Made by a program: the position numbers and the translations under genes
Part shown: positions 9,776 through 18,747 of the stretch, one piece after another
Layout of the letters: each line of letters begins with the position of its first letter
Position numbering within the stretch: the first letter of the stretch is position 1
Notes under the pieces: model-generated
Seen by the model: the letters and a program-made list of their open reading frames with translations, nothing else
Told to the model about the DNA's origin: nothing
The model's database searches: none
DNA from: an uncultured bacterium
Lineage (GTDB): Bacteria > Actinomycetota > Actinomycetes > S36-B12 > CAIYMF01
Assembly: GCA_903826575.1 (NCBI GenBank)
Contig: CAIKEU010000087.1
Coordinates: 1-41,551, forward strand
Direction of reading: 5' to 3'
Length of the DNA: 41,551 nt

Positions 9776-10912
9776 CTACTTCTTCTTACGCTGGCTACGG
9801 GTCGTGTTCTTCTTCGGCTGCTGGCGTGGCCCAGTTGATTCCGGCGACTGACCAGCCATTGCGGCAACCGCAGCCTGTGCGCCAACCGTTGTTAGATCGT
9901 CTGCAGAAGTACCGTCAACCGCCGTTTTAGTTGCAGCCTTTGCCTTCTCACCAGCATTGCGGCGAGCTTCGACCCGAGCAGCAAGAGCCTTCATCTCGGG
10001 ACGCTGCTCCTGCAGCTGACAGGCAACTGGTGTGGCAATGAAGATCGATGAGTACGTACCGGCCGCGGTACCTACGAACAGCGCAAGAGCCAGATCCTTC
10101 AGCGTGCCGGCGCCAAGCAGTCCAACACCGATGATGAGGATGGCTGCCACTGGAAGCAACGCCACTACTGAGGTGTTGATTGAGCGAACCAACGTCTGAT
10201 TCAAGGCCAGGTTCGCCGCGTCGCTATACGTCATGCGGTTACCAGAGGTGATCCCCTTGGTGTTTTCGCGCACCTTGTCGAATACGACCACGGTGTCATA
10301 GAGCGAGAAGCCCAGAATAGTCAGAATACCGATGACGGTCGCTGGCGTGACCTCAAATCCCGTCAGGGCATAGATACCAACGGTAATCAGAAGGTCGTGT
10401 ACCAAGGCGACGAGAGCCGCCACAGCTAATCGCCATTCGAAGTACAAAGACAAGAACAGGACCACCAGCACAAGGAAGACCGCCAGGCCTTGGAGTGCAT
10501 GTTTGGTGATCTCAGCTCCCCAGGTCGGCCCGATCAACGTCACACCGATATCGCCCTGTTTAACCCCAAGATCCTTTGACAACTGGGCGGTGACCTTCGC
10601 CGACTCAGCTGGAGTTAGCGCTGGCGACTGGATCCGGATCTTGTTCTGGCCGACTTCGGTGACAATTGGGTCTGCGATACCCGCCGCTTTTGCAGAGTCA
10701 CGAGCTTGCTGGACGGTTGCGGTACTCGACGGGATCGTAAACTCAGATCCACCCTTGAATTCGATACCGAGATTCAATCCACGGCCAAACAAGCCTACGA
10801 GAGCCAGAACGAGGAACACCCCAGAGATCGCATACCAACGTCGACGCTTGCCTACAAAATCGTAGGACACCTCGCCACTGTAGAGGCGGTGCGCAAGACT
10901 TCCGAGTGACAT
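9776..10912 (-). CDS. secF: Protein translocase subunit SecF
   Basis: Membrane partner of SecD that uses the proton-motive force to help release proteins exported through SecYEG. The 378 residues include the N-terminal YDFVGKRRRWYAIS segment, an external domain after the first membrane helix, and the conserved VVVFDKVREN loop near residue 210. The tail is long and rich in Ala and Lys, ending in a basic stretch. The start ATG shares one base with the secD stop (TGATG), so translation is coupled. Confidence 0.96.
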   Translation of the reverse strand: MSLGSLAHRLYSGEVSYDFVGKRRRWYAISGVFLVLALVGLFGRGLNLGIEFKGGSEFTIPSSTATVQQARDSAKAAGIADPIVTEVGQNKIRIQSPALTPAESAKVTAQLSKDLGVKQGDIGVTLIGPTWGAEITKHALQGLAVFLVLVVLFLSLYFEWRLAVAALVALVHDLLITVGIYALTGFEVTPATVIGILTILGFSLYDTVVVFDKVRENTKGITSGNRMTYSDAANLALNQTLVRSINTSVVALLPVAAILIIGVGLLGAGTLKDLALALFVGTAAGTYSSIFIATPVACQLQEQRPEMKALAARVEARRNAGEKAKAATKTAVDGTSADDLTTVGAQAAVAAMAGQSPESTGPRQQPKKNTTRSQRKKK

Positions 10913-12720
10913 CAGGACTCCTTCGCGGCACTTGCCGCAGCAACGGACTGACGTCCGACAGGGACAACTTCAGTTTTGACCCCCAGGCGATCTGGAGACA
11001 AGCCCGTCCATGGCTTACCCGAGGTAAACCAATCAGTTCGCATGAGTAGCGAAACCAACGGACGGGTGAACAGGAAAGCCACAAAAATATCGACGAGAGT
11101 CGTCAGGCCCAAAGTGAAGGCGAATCCTCGAACCGATCCAACGGACATGAAGTAGAGAACAACCGCAGCGAGCAGTGACACGAAGTCAGCAGCCAGAATC
11201 GTCTTGCGCGCGCGAATCCAGCCTGCGTCACCGGCTGCACGCAAGCTACGGCCTTCTCGAATCTCATCTCGGATACGTTCGAAGTACACAATGAACGAGT
11301 CAGCAGTAATACCGATTGCAACAATGGCACCCGCGACGCCAGCCAGCGAAAGCGTGAAGCCAAGCTGGCGCCCCAAGATAACGAACAGCGCATAGGTGAT
11401 CGCTGCCGCCACAAGTAGCGAAGCGACGGCGACAAGTCCTAGGGCTCGGTAATAGATGACGAGGTAGATGACCACGAGCAGCAGGCCGAGAAGTCCAGCA
11501 AGGATGCCGGCCCTCAACTGATCGTCACCAAGCGTTGGAGAAATCTGCTCAACTGACGATGGCACCAAGGTCACCGGCAACGATCCGTACTTGAGTACAT
11601 TCGCGAGCGCCTTGGCTTGATCCGGCGTAAAGCTACCGGTGATCTGGGCACTACCGCCGAGGATTGGCTCGTTAACGCGCGGTGCGGACTGGACCAATCC
11701 ATCGAGGGTGATTGCGAATTGGTTCTGCGGCGGCTGCTGCTTTGACAACTTGGTCGTCGTGTCAGCGAACTGCTGGGCGCCAGCGGAGGTGAAACCGAGG
11801 TTCACCTGCCAGCCTGCGCCGCCCTGTGCGATGCCGGCCTGCGCACTTGAGATCTCCGTACCTTGAACCGCCGCAGGCTCCAAGAGATACTTAAGCGCAC
11901 CGTCCGTCGAACACGTGACGAGGTACTTGGTCGGGTCTGCCGCACCACCCTTCGTCGCGCCTGTCTTGGAACAATCCAAACCTGTAAAGGCCGCCTGCAG
12001 TGCGGCATCATTCTTAGCCGACTGAATCGGCGGAAGTCCGTTATTCGACGTGATCCCCGCCGATGTGGCAACGGATGTCGTCACCGGAGACGTGCTCGGA
12101 GACGGAGTAGCAGATGGAGTTGGTGATGCTGAATCGGCCGCTGGGCGTAGACCGCCGGTAACCGCCGCGCCATTACTTGATGCCTTCGGCGAGGCGTTGG
12201 CCGTCACCGTCGCACTAGGGGCAATTGACACCGTCGAACTGGCAACGGGAGCCGGCTTCGTCGACGGGGACGCCGATCCTGACGGTGACACAGATGGCGA
12301 GACCGTCGGCCTAACTTGCGGGCTGCCGTAGTCTTCGTTGATGACCGGACGGAAGTCCAACTTCGCGGTAGTCGACAACGAATCCAAGATGGCCTGGTTC
12401 GTCGTACCCGGGATCGAGACGATGATCGTGGCGTTGTCACCACTGCCCTGTGTCGTCACCTCAGACTCAGCGACGCCGAAACCATCTACACGCTGGCGGA
12501 TAATTTCGACCGACTGCTTGAGTTGATCATCGGTGATCGGCACCCCGTTGGTTGAAACAGGCGACAAGATCACCTGCGTTCCGCCGCGTAGGTCAAGCCC
12601 GAGTCGCGGCGAATGCGATAGCCCGGGCCAGAACGCCCAAGCAAGCAAGCTCGCCAGAATGAGGCCAAGAATGGTCAGGGTGCGACCTGGCTTAAATGCG
12701 GTCTTCGTCGGTGCTGCCAC
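10912..12720 (-). CDS. secD: Protein translocase subunit SecD with a long Ser/Pro/Thr linker
   Basis: 602-residue SecD. The LGLDLRGGTQV motif follows the first membrane helix. The family signature appears as AITGSFTPDQAKALANVLKYGSLP-like sequence, written here as AQITGSF and ANVLKYGSLPV, and the last third holds the remaining membrane helices. Residues about 132-225 are a low-complexity Ser/Pro/Thr/Ala stretch inside the first external domain, before TGLDCSKTG. Actinobacterial SecD proteins often carry an insertion here, but this one is long. The start is GTG with GGGAG 8 bases upstream. SecD and SecF overlap by one base. Confidence 0.95.
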   Translation of the reverse strand: MAAPTKTAFKPGRTLTILGLILASLLAWAFWPGLSHSPRLGLDLRGGTQVILSPVSTNGVPITDDQLKQSVEIIRQRVDGFGVAESEVTTQGSGDNATIIVSIPGTTNQAILDSLSTTAKLDFRPVINEDYGSPQVRPTVSPSVSPSGSASPSTKPAPVASSTVSIAPSATVTANASPKASSNGAAVTGGLRPAADSASPTPSATPSPSTSPVTTSVATSAGITSNNGLPPIQSAKNDAALQAAFTGLDCSKTGATKGGAADPTKYLVTCSTDGALKYLLEPAAVQGTEISSAQAGIAQGGAGWQVNLGFTSAGAQQFADTTTKLSKQQPPQNQFAITLDGLVQSAPRVNEPILGGSAQITGSFTPDQAKALANVLKYGSLPVTLVPSSVEQISPTLGDDQLRAGILAGLLGLLLVVIYLVIYYRALGLVAVASLLVAAAITYALFVILGRQLGFTLSLAGVAGAIVAIGITADSFIVYFERIRDEIREGRSLRAAGDAGWIRARKTILAADFVSLLAAVVLYFMSVGSVRGFAFTLGLTTLVDIFVAFLFTRPLVSLLMRTDWFTSGKPWTGLSPDRLGVKTEVVPVGRQSVAAASAAKES

Positions 12721-13024
12721 CGTGCTGTCTCCCGGTCGGTCCGTGCAGGCGTCAACCTGTCGGTTCCAGTCATGCCCGCCTAGACGGGACTCCCTAACGG
12801 CCGCTGCGGCCGCCGTTACGCATATGGGACGAATCCCCCGGGGCTGAAAGTTCCAACTCCGGCACTTCCGTCCCCCATGTGAAGTATGGCCGACGGGCGG
12901 GCGCGAACAGTGACCGGGATGGGCCGTTTGGGGGGCGTGTCGTCACACTGCGCAACAGAACCGAGAAAACGACCCGCTGCAACTACCCCTGGCAGGGATG
13001 CACAACGGAATTTGACGTCTCCGG
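12721..13024 (-). other. Gene-free stretch between yajC and secD, with a GC-rich hairpin
   Basis: 304 bases with no convincing gene. At 12795-12818 lies an inverted repeat centred on GGCCGCTGCGGCC and flanked by TAAC/GTTA; it is followed on the minus strand by the secD ribosome site. There is no T-tract. The stretch may be a 5' leader or an internal processing site that sets SecD level separately from YajC, but that is inference. A 20-codon open frame here lacks a ribosome site and I do not call it. Confidence 0.5.
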
Positions 13025-13345
13025 CTACTGCCCGTCAGTCAAATCGTCATGAGATCCATCCAACGGTGCGATATCAGTGACGGTTGGCTGATCGATCACC
13101 TTGGCGACGGCGGCTGCCATGTACTTCACCTGCACACCGGGTGCAATTTCCAACATCACGTGATCTCCGTCGACTGACACGACCGAGGCGAACAGCCCCG
13201 CCGTGGTCATCACCTGCTGGCCTGGTTCCAACGCAGCCATCAGCGTCTTCATCTCTTTTTGCCGATTGCGCTGCGGCCGAATCAAGATGAAATAGAAGGC
13301 GCCGATCAGGACGAGGAACGGTAGGAGCGAGCCTAAATTTGGCAA
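13025..13345 (-). CDS. yajC: Preprotein translocase subunit YajC
   Basis: Small single-span membrane protein of the SecDF-YajC complex; 106 residues. An N-terminal membrane helix (LLPFLVLIGAFYFILI) is followed by the typical RPQRNRQKEM motif and a small beta domain (LEPGQQVMTTAGLFASVVSVD). The start appears to be TTG with only a weak AGGG upstream. It lies 48 bases downstream of ruvB and upstream of secD, the standard actinobacterial order. Confidence 0.95.
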   Translation of the reverse strand: MPNLGSLLPFLVLIGAFYFILIRPQRNRQKEMKTLMAALEPGQQVMTTAGLFASVVSVDGDHVMLEIAPGVQVKYMAAAVAKVIDQPTVTDIAPLDGSHDDLTDGQ

Positions 13346-13393
13346 CGGACAACCCTGTCAGTAGTACGAGGAGTTCTTGATGTCAGAGCGAGT

Positions 13394-14506
13394 CTACGTG
13401 CGACCCTCAGCGTTCTGCTCGGATTTAACGTCATCGAGAAGGTCTAGATCCATCGGTAGTTGGCCCATCGCACCGATGGGCACGGCCATTCCGAGATGGC
13501 TCCATGCCAATGCAGTGGCAACTCTGCCGCGCGGCGTGCGCGCGAGAAATCCACGACGGACCAAGAACGGCTCACACACTGTCTCAACCGTTTCTGATTC
13601 CTCACCGACCGACACCGCAAGGGTCGATAGGCCAACGGGTCCACCACCGAAGCGGGTGAGAAGTGATTCAAGCACCGCTCTATCAAGTCGGTCGAGCCCA
13701 ATCTCGTCCACCTCGTAGAGTGTCAATGCCGCTTGGGCCATCGTCATGTCGATGCGTCCATTACCTTTGACCTGTGCGAAATCACGGACACGGCGCAACA
13801 GTCGATTGGCAACGCGGGGTGTGCCACGACTTCGTCGAGCGATCTCACCTGCGGCATCGGCGCTGATCTCCACCTCAAGCAAGGCAGCACTTCTACGCAC
13901 GATAGCTCCGATATCATCAACGTCGTAAAAATCCATCTGTGCAGTGAAACCGAATCGGTCCCGTAACGGGCCCGGCAATAGTCCAGCGCGAGTAGTCGCT
14001 CCCACAAGTGTGAAAGGCGGCAATTCGAGCGGGATGGCAGTCGCTCCAGGACCTTTACCCACGATGATGTCAACGCGGAAGTCCTCCATCGCGAGGTAGA
14101 GCATCTCTTCGGCCGCACGAGACATCCGATGAATCTCGTCTAGGAAAAGCACTTCACCAGGTACCAAACTCGACAGAACAGCCGCCAAGTCTCCAGCATG
14201 CTGAAGCGCCGGACCACTAGTAACCCGCAGGGGCATCCCCAATTCGGCAGCGATGATCATCGAGAGCGTGGTCTTCCCGAGGCCGGGCGGACCTGCGAGC
14301 AGAACGTGATCAGCAGATCTCCCCCGTGCCGACGCCGCTTGAAGCACTAACCCCAGCTGGTCTTTAACCCGCTGCTGACCGATGAACGTGTCGAGGCTCT
14401 TCGGTCGCAAAGCCCCTTCGACGGTGTTGTCATCTTCGTTTGCCCCAGCATCGACCAGTCGTGATCCTGTGCTGTCGTCCGACCACCCAGACGATTCTAT
14501 TGTCAT
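13394..14506 (-). CDS. ruvB: Holliday junction branch-migration ATPase RuvB
   Basis: Hexameric AAA+ motor that drives branch migration with RuvA. It has Walker [12 protein letters not shown], Walker B FLDEIHR, the VGATTRAG sensor region, and the C-terminal winged-helix domain containing the FLARTPRGR motif. The 370 residues include a 20-residue acidic N-terminal extension. The start overlaps the ruvA stop by 4 bases (ATGA), so ruvCAB is read as one coupled unit, expected to be induced by DNA damage through the site upstream of ruvC. Confidence 0.97.
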   Translation of the reverse strand: MTIESSGWSDDSTGSRLVDAGANEDDNTVEGALRPKSLDTFIGQQRVKDQLGLVLQAASARGRSADHVLLAGPPGLGKTTLSMIIAAELGMPLRVTSGPALQHAGDLAAVLSSLVPGEVLFLDEIHRMSRAAEEMLYLAMEDFRVDIIVGKGPGATAIPLELPPFTLVGATTRAGLLPGPLRDRFGFTAQMDFYDVDDIGAIVRRSAALLEVEISADAAGEIARRSRGTPRVANRLLRRVRDFAQVKGNGRIDMTMAQAALTLYEVDEIGLDRLDRAVLESLLTRFGGGPVGLSTLAVSVGEESETVETVCEPFLVRRGFLARTPRGRVATALAWSHLGMAVPIGAMGQLPMDLDLLDDVKSEQNAEGRT

Positions 14507-15105
14507 CCTCGATCCAGCCGTTGCAAAGACAGCCTTAGAGCAGTGCCGACGTCAAGGCCGTCGTCGTTATCGCTTGCCACTCCTGCGATGGCGGCCTCAG
14601 CATCCTTGACATTCCAACCAAGCCCGATAAGCGCAGCGTGGACCTGCGGTTGCCACGCGTGCTGCCCAACCGCGGACGTAACAGATGCTGAGTGCCCCAA
14701 TGACGCAGGTCCGAGGCGGTCTTTCAACTCCAAGACCATGCGTGCGGCTCCTTTACGTCCAACACCCGGAACTTTGGTGAGAGCTACTAGATCCTCGGTG
14801 GCCACAGCCTGACGAATCTGATCGGGATTGAGCACCGCCAAAATTGCCAGACCCAACCGAGGTCCAACACCGCTAACGGTTTGAAGAACGTCAAATACAT
14901 CTCGCTCGTCATCATCGGAAAACCCATAAAGCGTCAGTGAATCCTCGCGCACGATCATGCGGGCGGACACGGTCGCAACATCACCGGGCCTCAATGCGGC
15001 CAACGTGGTTGGCGAGCAAAAGAGTTCAAGCCCAATCCCGCCGACATCGACGACTGCAGCCACCGACGACACCTGAGCTACCTGTCCGCGAACATACGAA
15101 ATCAC
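14503..15105 (-). CDS. ruvA: Holliday junction DNA helicase subunit RuvA
   Basis: Tetrameric protein that clamps the four-way junction and loads RuvB. The 200 residues include the N-terminal OB-fold ([12 protein letters not shown]), helix-hairpin-helix segments ([16 protein letters not shown] and [19 protein letters not shown]), and the C-terminal RuvB-contact domain ([16 protein letters not shown]). The start is GTG 6 bases after the ruvC stop. Confidence 0.97.
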   Translation of the reverse strand: MISYVRGQVAQVSSVAAVVDVGGIGLELFCSPTTLAALRPGDVATVSARMIVREDSLTLYGFSDDDERDVFDVLQTVSGVGPRLGLAILAVLNPDQIRQAVATEDLVALTKVPGVGRKGAARMVLELKDRLGPASLGHSASVTSAVGQHAWQPQVHAALIGLGWNVKDAEAAIAGVASDNDDGLDVGTALRLSLQRLDRG

Positions 15106-15111
15106 CTTGCG

Positions 15112-15678
15112 TCACCCGCCGATCTTGGCTCGGCGAGAGGCCACGGCCGATTTCGGGATCGTGGATGCCGGTATCCGCGACAAGGCGGCATTGACCCTGG
15201 CCGTGGTGTCGCCACGCCATAAGTGGCAAATCGCAAGTGCCAACGCGTCGGCGGCGTCAGCCGGCTGCGGGATTGTTTCAAGCCCGAGCAGTCGCTGCAC
15301 CATCACGCCTACTTGCGCTTTATCCGCGCGACCGTTGCCGGTAACCGCAGCCTTGACCTCGCTCGGTGTATGCAACGCAACGGGGAGACCGCGTCGGGCT
15401 GCGCAAGCAATCGCAATGGCACCTGCCTGCGCCGTGCCCATGACCGTTCGCACGTTGTGCTGACTGAAGACGCGCTCCACTGCCACCGCGTCAGGATGTA
15501 TCTCGTCTAGAACCTGCTCGATGCCCCGCTCGATTGCCAACAAACGACGACTCAACTCAAGATCGGCAGGCGTGCGGATAACTCCGACGCCGACCAGTGT
15601 TAATTTGCGGCCGGGCAACCCGTCAACAACGCCAAACCCACATCGGGTTAAGCCAGGGTCGACCCCAAGCACACGCAT
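15112..15678 (-). CDS. ruvC: Crossover junction endodeoxyribonuclease RuvC
   Basis: Resolves Holliday junctions made during recombination. The catalytic acids are visible: Asp7 in [10 protein letters not shown], Glu in [11 protein letters not shown], and the paired Asp in [14 protein letters not shown]. The 188-residue length is normal. First gene of ruvCAB; a LexA-type palindrome lies 24 bases upstream of the ATG. Confidence 0.97.
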   Translation of the reverse strand: MRVLGVDPGLTRCGFGVVDGLPGRKLTLVGVGVIRTPADLELSRRLLAIERGIEQVLDEIHPDAVAVERVFSQHNVRTVMGTAQAGAIAIACAARRGLPVALHTPSEVKAAVTGNGRADKAQVGVMVQRLLGLETIPQPADAADALALAICHLWRGDTTARVNAALSRIPASTIPKSAVASRRAKIGG

Positions 15679-15701
15679 GACTCTGCCACATCCTCAAAGT
15701 G

Positions 15702-15719
15702 TCCGAACACGTGTTCGGA
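15702..15719 (-). promoter_or_regulatory. LexA/SOS box upstream of ruvCAB
   Basis: TCCGAACACGTGTTCGGA is a perfect 18-base palindrome. It contains CGAAC-N4-GTTCG, the Gram-positive LexA (DinR) consensus, also the core of actinobacterial SOS boxes. On the minus strand a TAAGAT element (19724-type numbering not needed: it is at 15719-15724) abuts it as a possible -10, and the box lies 24 bases before the ruvC ATG. The position suits repression by LexA. Confidence 0.85.
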
Positions 15720-15788
15720 TCTTATGTGAACCAGGACAGTTCGTCGCATCGCCACGCCGTTGCGCTAATACGCAGCCGTAAAGAGGAA

Positions 15789-16541
15789 CTACGCGTCGAG
15801 GGCGGCAAGAATCTCGTCAGAAATATCAGCGTTGGCGAAGACGTTTTGCACGTCGTCACTGTCTTCTAGCGCGTCGATGAGCTTGAAGATCTTCCGCGCA
15901 GTGTCCTCGTCTACCTCGACCTGCATACTTGGGACGAAACCGGTCTCGGCGGATTCGTAATCGATACCCGCTTCCTGAAGCGCCGTACGAACGGCAACGA
16001 CATCCGTCGCTGCGCTAAGCACTTCATACGCCTCACCGAGATCGTTTACCTCTTCGGCACCCGCATCAAGCACTGCGTCGAGCACGTCATCCTCGCTCAA
16101 TCCATTCTTTGGCACGATGACGACCCCGCGACGACTGAACAGATAGGACACAGACCCGGGATCAGCCATCGACCCGCCATTGCGCGTCATGGCGACGCGA
16201 ACTTCACCCGCTGCCCTGTTGCGATTATCTGTCAGGCACTCGATAAGAACTGCGACGCCGTTCGGACCGTAGCCCTCGTACATGATGGTCTGGTAATCCG
16301 CCCCACCGGCTTCGGCACCGGAGCCACGCTTGAGCGCACGATCGATGTTGTCGTTCGGAACTGAGTTTTTCTTGGCCTTGTAGATCGCGTCGTACAGGGT
16401 CGGATTCGCGTCAGCATCGCCACCGCCGGTGCGCGCGGCAACCTCGATGTTCTTGATGAGTTTGGCAAACAACTTGCTTCGCTTGGCGTCAACAACAGCT
16501 TTCTTGTGCTTGGTTGTCGCCCACTTGGAGTGGCCGCTCAT
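15789..16541 (-). CDS. YebC/PmpR-family DNA-binding or translation-associated protein
   Basis: 250 residues with the family's N-terminus [14 protein letters not shown], the middle motif [19 protein letters not shown], and an acidic C-terminal third. YebC-family proteins have been described as transcriptional regulators, and more recently as factors that help ribosomes through proline stretches; which applies here cannot be told from sequence. The start overlaps the pdxT stop by 4 bases (ATGA). About 110 bases separate its stop from ruvC, and the SOS box lies in that gap. Confidence 0.93.
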   Translation of the reverse strand: MSGHSKWATTKHKKAVVDAKRSKLFAKLIKNIEVAARTGGGDADANPTLYDAIYKAKKNSVPNDNIDRALKRGSGAEAGGADYQTIMYEGYGPNGVAVLIECLTDNRNRAAGEVRVAMTRNGGSMADPGSVSYLFSRRGVVIVPKNGLSEDDVLDAVLDAGAEEVNDLGEAYEVLSAATDVVAVRTALQEAGIDYESAETGFVPSMQVEVDEDTARKIFKLIDALEDSDDVQNVFANADISDEILAALDA

Positions 16542-17146
16542 GCTTTCTCTCTCACCATCTCGACGAAGTATCGATGTACACGCACGTCGCCAGTCAATTC
16601 TGGATGAAATGACGTTGCAAGCACGTGTCCCTGCTGAACAGCCACAATTCTACCGTCAGCGGCCCCACCTTCGACGCGCCCTAGGACTGTGACGTCCTCA
16701 CCAACTCGCTCAACCCACGGTGCCCGAATGAAGACAGCGTGAAAGGGGTCTTGCCCAAGAGCCGGAATGTGAAGATCACTTTCGAAAGAGTCCACCTGAC
16801 GGCCAAACGCATTGCGACGAACGGTAACGTTGAGACCACCGATCGTCTCCTGATCTGGACGACCGCCTTCGATAGTGTCAGCCAGCATGATCATGCCAGC
16901 GCACGATCCATAAGCCGGCATTCCCGCTGCAACGCGATCACGTAACGGTTGCATGAGGCCCCATCGCAACGCCAAGTTGCTCATCGTCGTCGATTCCCCA
17001 CCGGGGATAACGAGAGCGTCTACCGCTGCTAGTTCATCGACAGACCTAACGCGGGCCGTCGTGACCCCGCATGCTAGAAGGGCATGCTCATGTTCCCGGA
17101 AATCACCCTGAAGAGCGAGAACCCCTATGACCGGGGTGTCGCTCAC
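16538..17146 (-). CDS. pdxT: Pyridoxal 5'-phosphate synthase glutaminase subunit PdxT
   Basis: Class I glutamine amidotransferase that supplies ammonia to PdxS for vitamin B6 synthesis. Catalytic Cys82 lies in YGSCAGMI, His181 and Glu183 in SFHPELT, and the oxyanion-region motif is IPGGESTT. 202 residues. The start is GTG and overlaps the pdxS stop by 4 bases (GTGA), matching the need for a 1:1 complex. Confidence 0.97.
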   Translation of the reverse strand: MSDTPVIGVLALQGDFREHEHALLACGVTTARVRSVDELAAVDALVIPGGESTTMSNLALRWGLMQPLRDRVAAGMPAYGSCAGMIMLADTIEGGRPDQETIGGLNVTVRRNAFGRQVDSFESDLHIPALGQDPFHAVFIRAPWVERVGEDVTVLGRVEGGAADGRIVAVQQGHVLATSFHPELTGDVRVHRYFVEMVREKA

Positions 17147-18054
17147 CAGCCGCGATCTTCCAGGCGGTGATGAACGGGAATATCCGCAACGTTGATACCC
17201 ACCATGGCCTCGCCGAGCCCGCGGCTTACCTTGGCAATGACATCTGGGTTGTCGTAGTGGAGTGTGGCCTGCACGATGGCGTTCGCCCGCTTGACGGGAT
17301 CGCCACTCTTGAAGATACCGGAGCCGACGAAGACGCCCTCAGCACCAAGCTGCATCATCATCGACGCATCCGCCGGGGTCGCGATGCCACCTGCAGTGAA
17401 CATGACCACGGGTAGTTTGCCGTTCGTGGCGACCTCAACGACGAGGTCGTACGGTGCTTGGAGTTCCTTGGCCGCTACGTACAACTCATCCTTGGACATG
17501 GACGAAAGTCGACGGATCTCGCCGCCAATACGACGCATGTGTGTGGTGGCGTTCGACACATCACCGGTTCCGGCCTCACCCTTGGAACGAATCATGGCTG
17601 CGCCTTCATTAATGCGACGAAGCGCCTCGCCCAGATTCGTTGCACCACATACGAAGGGAGCCGTGAAAGCCCACTTGTCGATGTGATTCTCATAATCAGA
17701 AGGGGTTAGCACTTCGGATTCATCGATGTAGTCCACACCAAGACTCTGAAGGACCTGAGCTTCGGCGAAGTGCCCGATGCGCGCCTTAGCCATGACAGGA
17801 ATCGACACTGCGGCGATGATGCCATCGATCATGTCCGGGTCGCTCATCCGAGATACGCCACCTTGGGCGCGGATGTCTGCAGGCACTCGCTCAAGAGCCA
17901 TGACCGCCACGGCACCGGCGTCCTCAGCGATCTTTGCTTGATCGGGGGTGACCACGTCCATGATCACACCACCTTTGAGCATCTCGGCCATACCGCGCTT
18001 CACGCGGGATGTACCCGTCTCGGTGGTGATTGTGGACTCGGACTGCGAAGACAT
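17143..18054 (-). CDS. pdxS: Pyridoxal 5'-phosphate synthase lyase subunit PdxS
   Basis: TIM-barrel enzyme that builds PLP from ribose 5-phosphate, glyceraldehyde 3-phosphate and ammonia. Lys90 in [11 protein letters not shown] is the conserved Schiff-base lysine, and the phosphate-binding [12 protein letters not shown] loop is intact. 303 residues. AGAGG sits 5 bases before the ATG. First gene of pdxS-pdxT-yebC. A TAAACT element about 40 bases upstream of the start could be a -10, but no good -35 accompanies it. Confidence 0.98.
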   Translation of the reverse strand: MSSQSESTITTETGTSRVKRGMAEMLKGGVIMDVVTPDQAKIAEDAGAVAVMALERVPADIRAQGGVSRMSDPDMIDGIIAAVSIPVMAKARIGHFAEAQVLQSLGVDYIDESEVLTPSDYENHIDKWAFTAPFVCGATNLGEALRRINEGAAMIRSKGEAGTGDVSNATTHMRRIGGEIRRLSSMSKDELYVAAKELQAPYDLVVEVATNGKLPVVMFTAGGIATPADASMMMQLGAEGVFVGSGIFKSGDPVKRANAIVQATLHYDNPDVIAKVSRGLGEAMVGINVADIPVHHRLEDRGW

Positions 18055-18177
18055 GAGGACCTCTAAAGACGTAGTTCAGGTGGCTGTTACCTGCAGTTTA
18101 GCGAATGTGCGCCAATGCGCAGATCCACCCTGTCCGTTAGGCCTCTTGAGTGCAAGTCAATGATCTGACGGACGCGG

Positions 18178-18747
18178 TCACACCTGGGTCAAGGCCGCGG
18201 GCGGTGTGTCATCGAAGTCAATGGTCGAGGGCATCGGTGTATGTCCGGCCAGTCGAAACCATTGACAAACGCGCTTTTTCCGAAGTTGAACACATGATCG
18301 AACAACGTCATTGTGGAATCGACGGGCAAACTCTGTTCTTCGACAGGCGAGGGCCAACTCTTCGAGCAACTGATCGACAAGCGCCTCGTCGGGGTGCGCA
18401 TCTTCACGAACTTCGTCAATAACGTCAGGGTCGTCGAACACCGCATTTAGGGCCCGGGATAGTTCACTTTCGGCAGCGGCCCGCACGTCGGTATCCACCG
18501 GGTCGGCAACCATCGTGTCTTGAGCAGCCGCCGAAAGCAGGAACGACGATGCTGGATCGAGGAAACCACTTGAGGCTAAGTCTTGAGCCGCTGCGCTGCG
18601 CCGCAAGAGCTGTGCATCAAGCGCAGCGAAAGCCGTTTCGATGCGATGGTGCAGTCGGTCAAGACGACCAGCCGTCGACGACAGGTACACAACAACAGAG
18701 CCGATGACCACAACGGCTACCAGCGACCACGTGATCCAGTCGCTCAT
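18178..18747 (-). CDS. LemA-like single-span membrane protein
   Basis: 189 residues with an N-terminal membrane helix (WITWSLVAVVVIGSVVVYL), then a helical region with LDRLHHRIETAFAALDAQLLRR and, near the end, ARRFHNDVVR. These resemble the LemA family pattern (helix, NRVENAWAQIDVQLKRR, ARxFYNDAVR), with an insertion rich in Ala, Asp and Glu. Function unknown. It is translationally coupled to pimA (4-base ATGA overlap), so it may serve cell-envelope or PIM-related work at the membrane. A protein of this type commonly lies between pdxS and pimA in related actinobacteria. Confidence 0.65.
   Translation of the reverse strand: MSDWITWSLVAVVVIGSVVVYLSSTAGRLDRLHHRIETAFAALDAQLLRRSAAAQDLASSGFLDPASSFLLSAAAQDTMVADPVDTDVRAAAESELSRALNAVFDDPDVIDEVREDAHPDEALVDQLLEELALACRRTEFARRFHNDVVRSCVQLRKKRVCQWFRLAGHTPMPSTIDFDDTPPAALTQV

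Noticed and set aside
12837-12899. A 20-codon minus-strand frame (MGDGSAGVGTFSPGGFVPYA) upstream of secD
   Set aside because: No ribosome site and no known match; composition is like the surrounding non-coding DNA.
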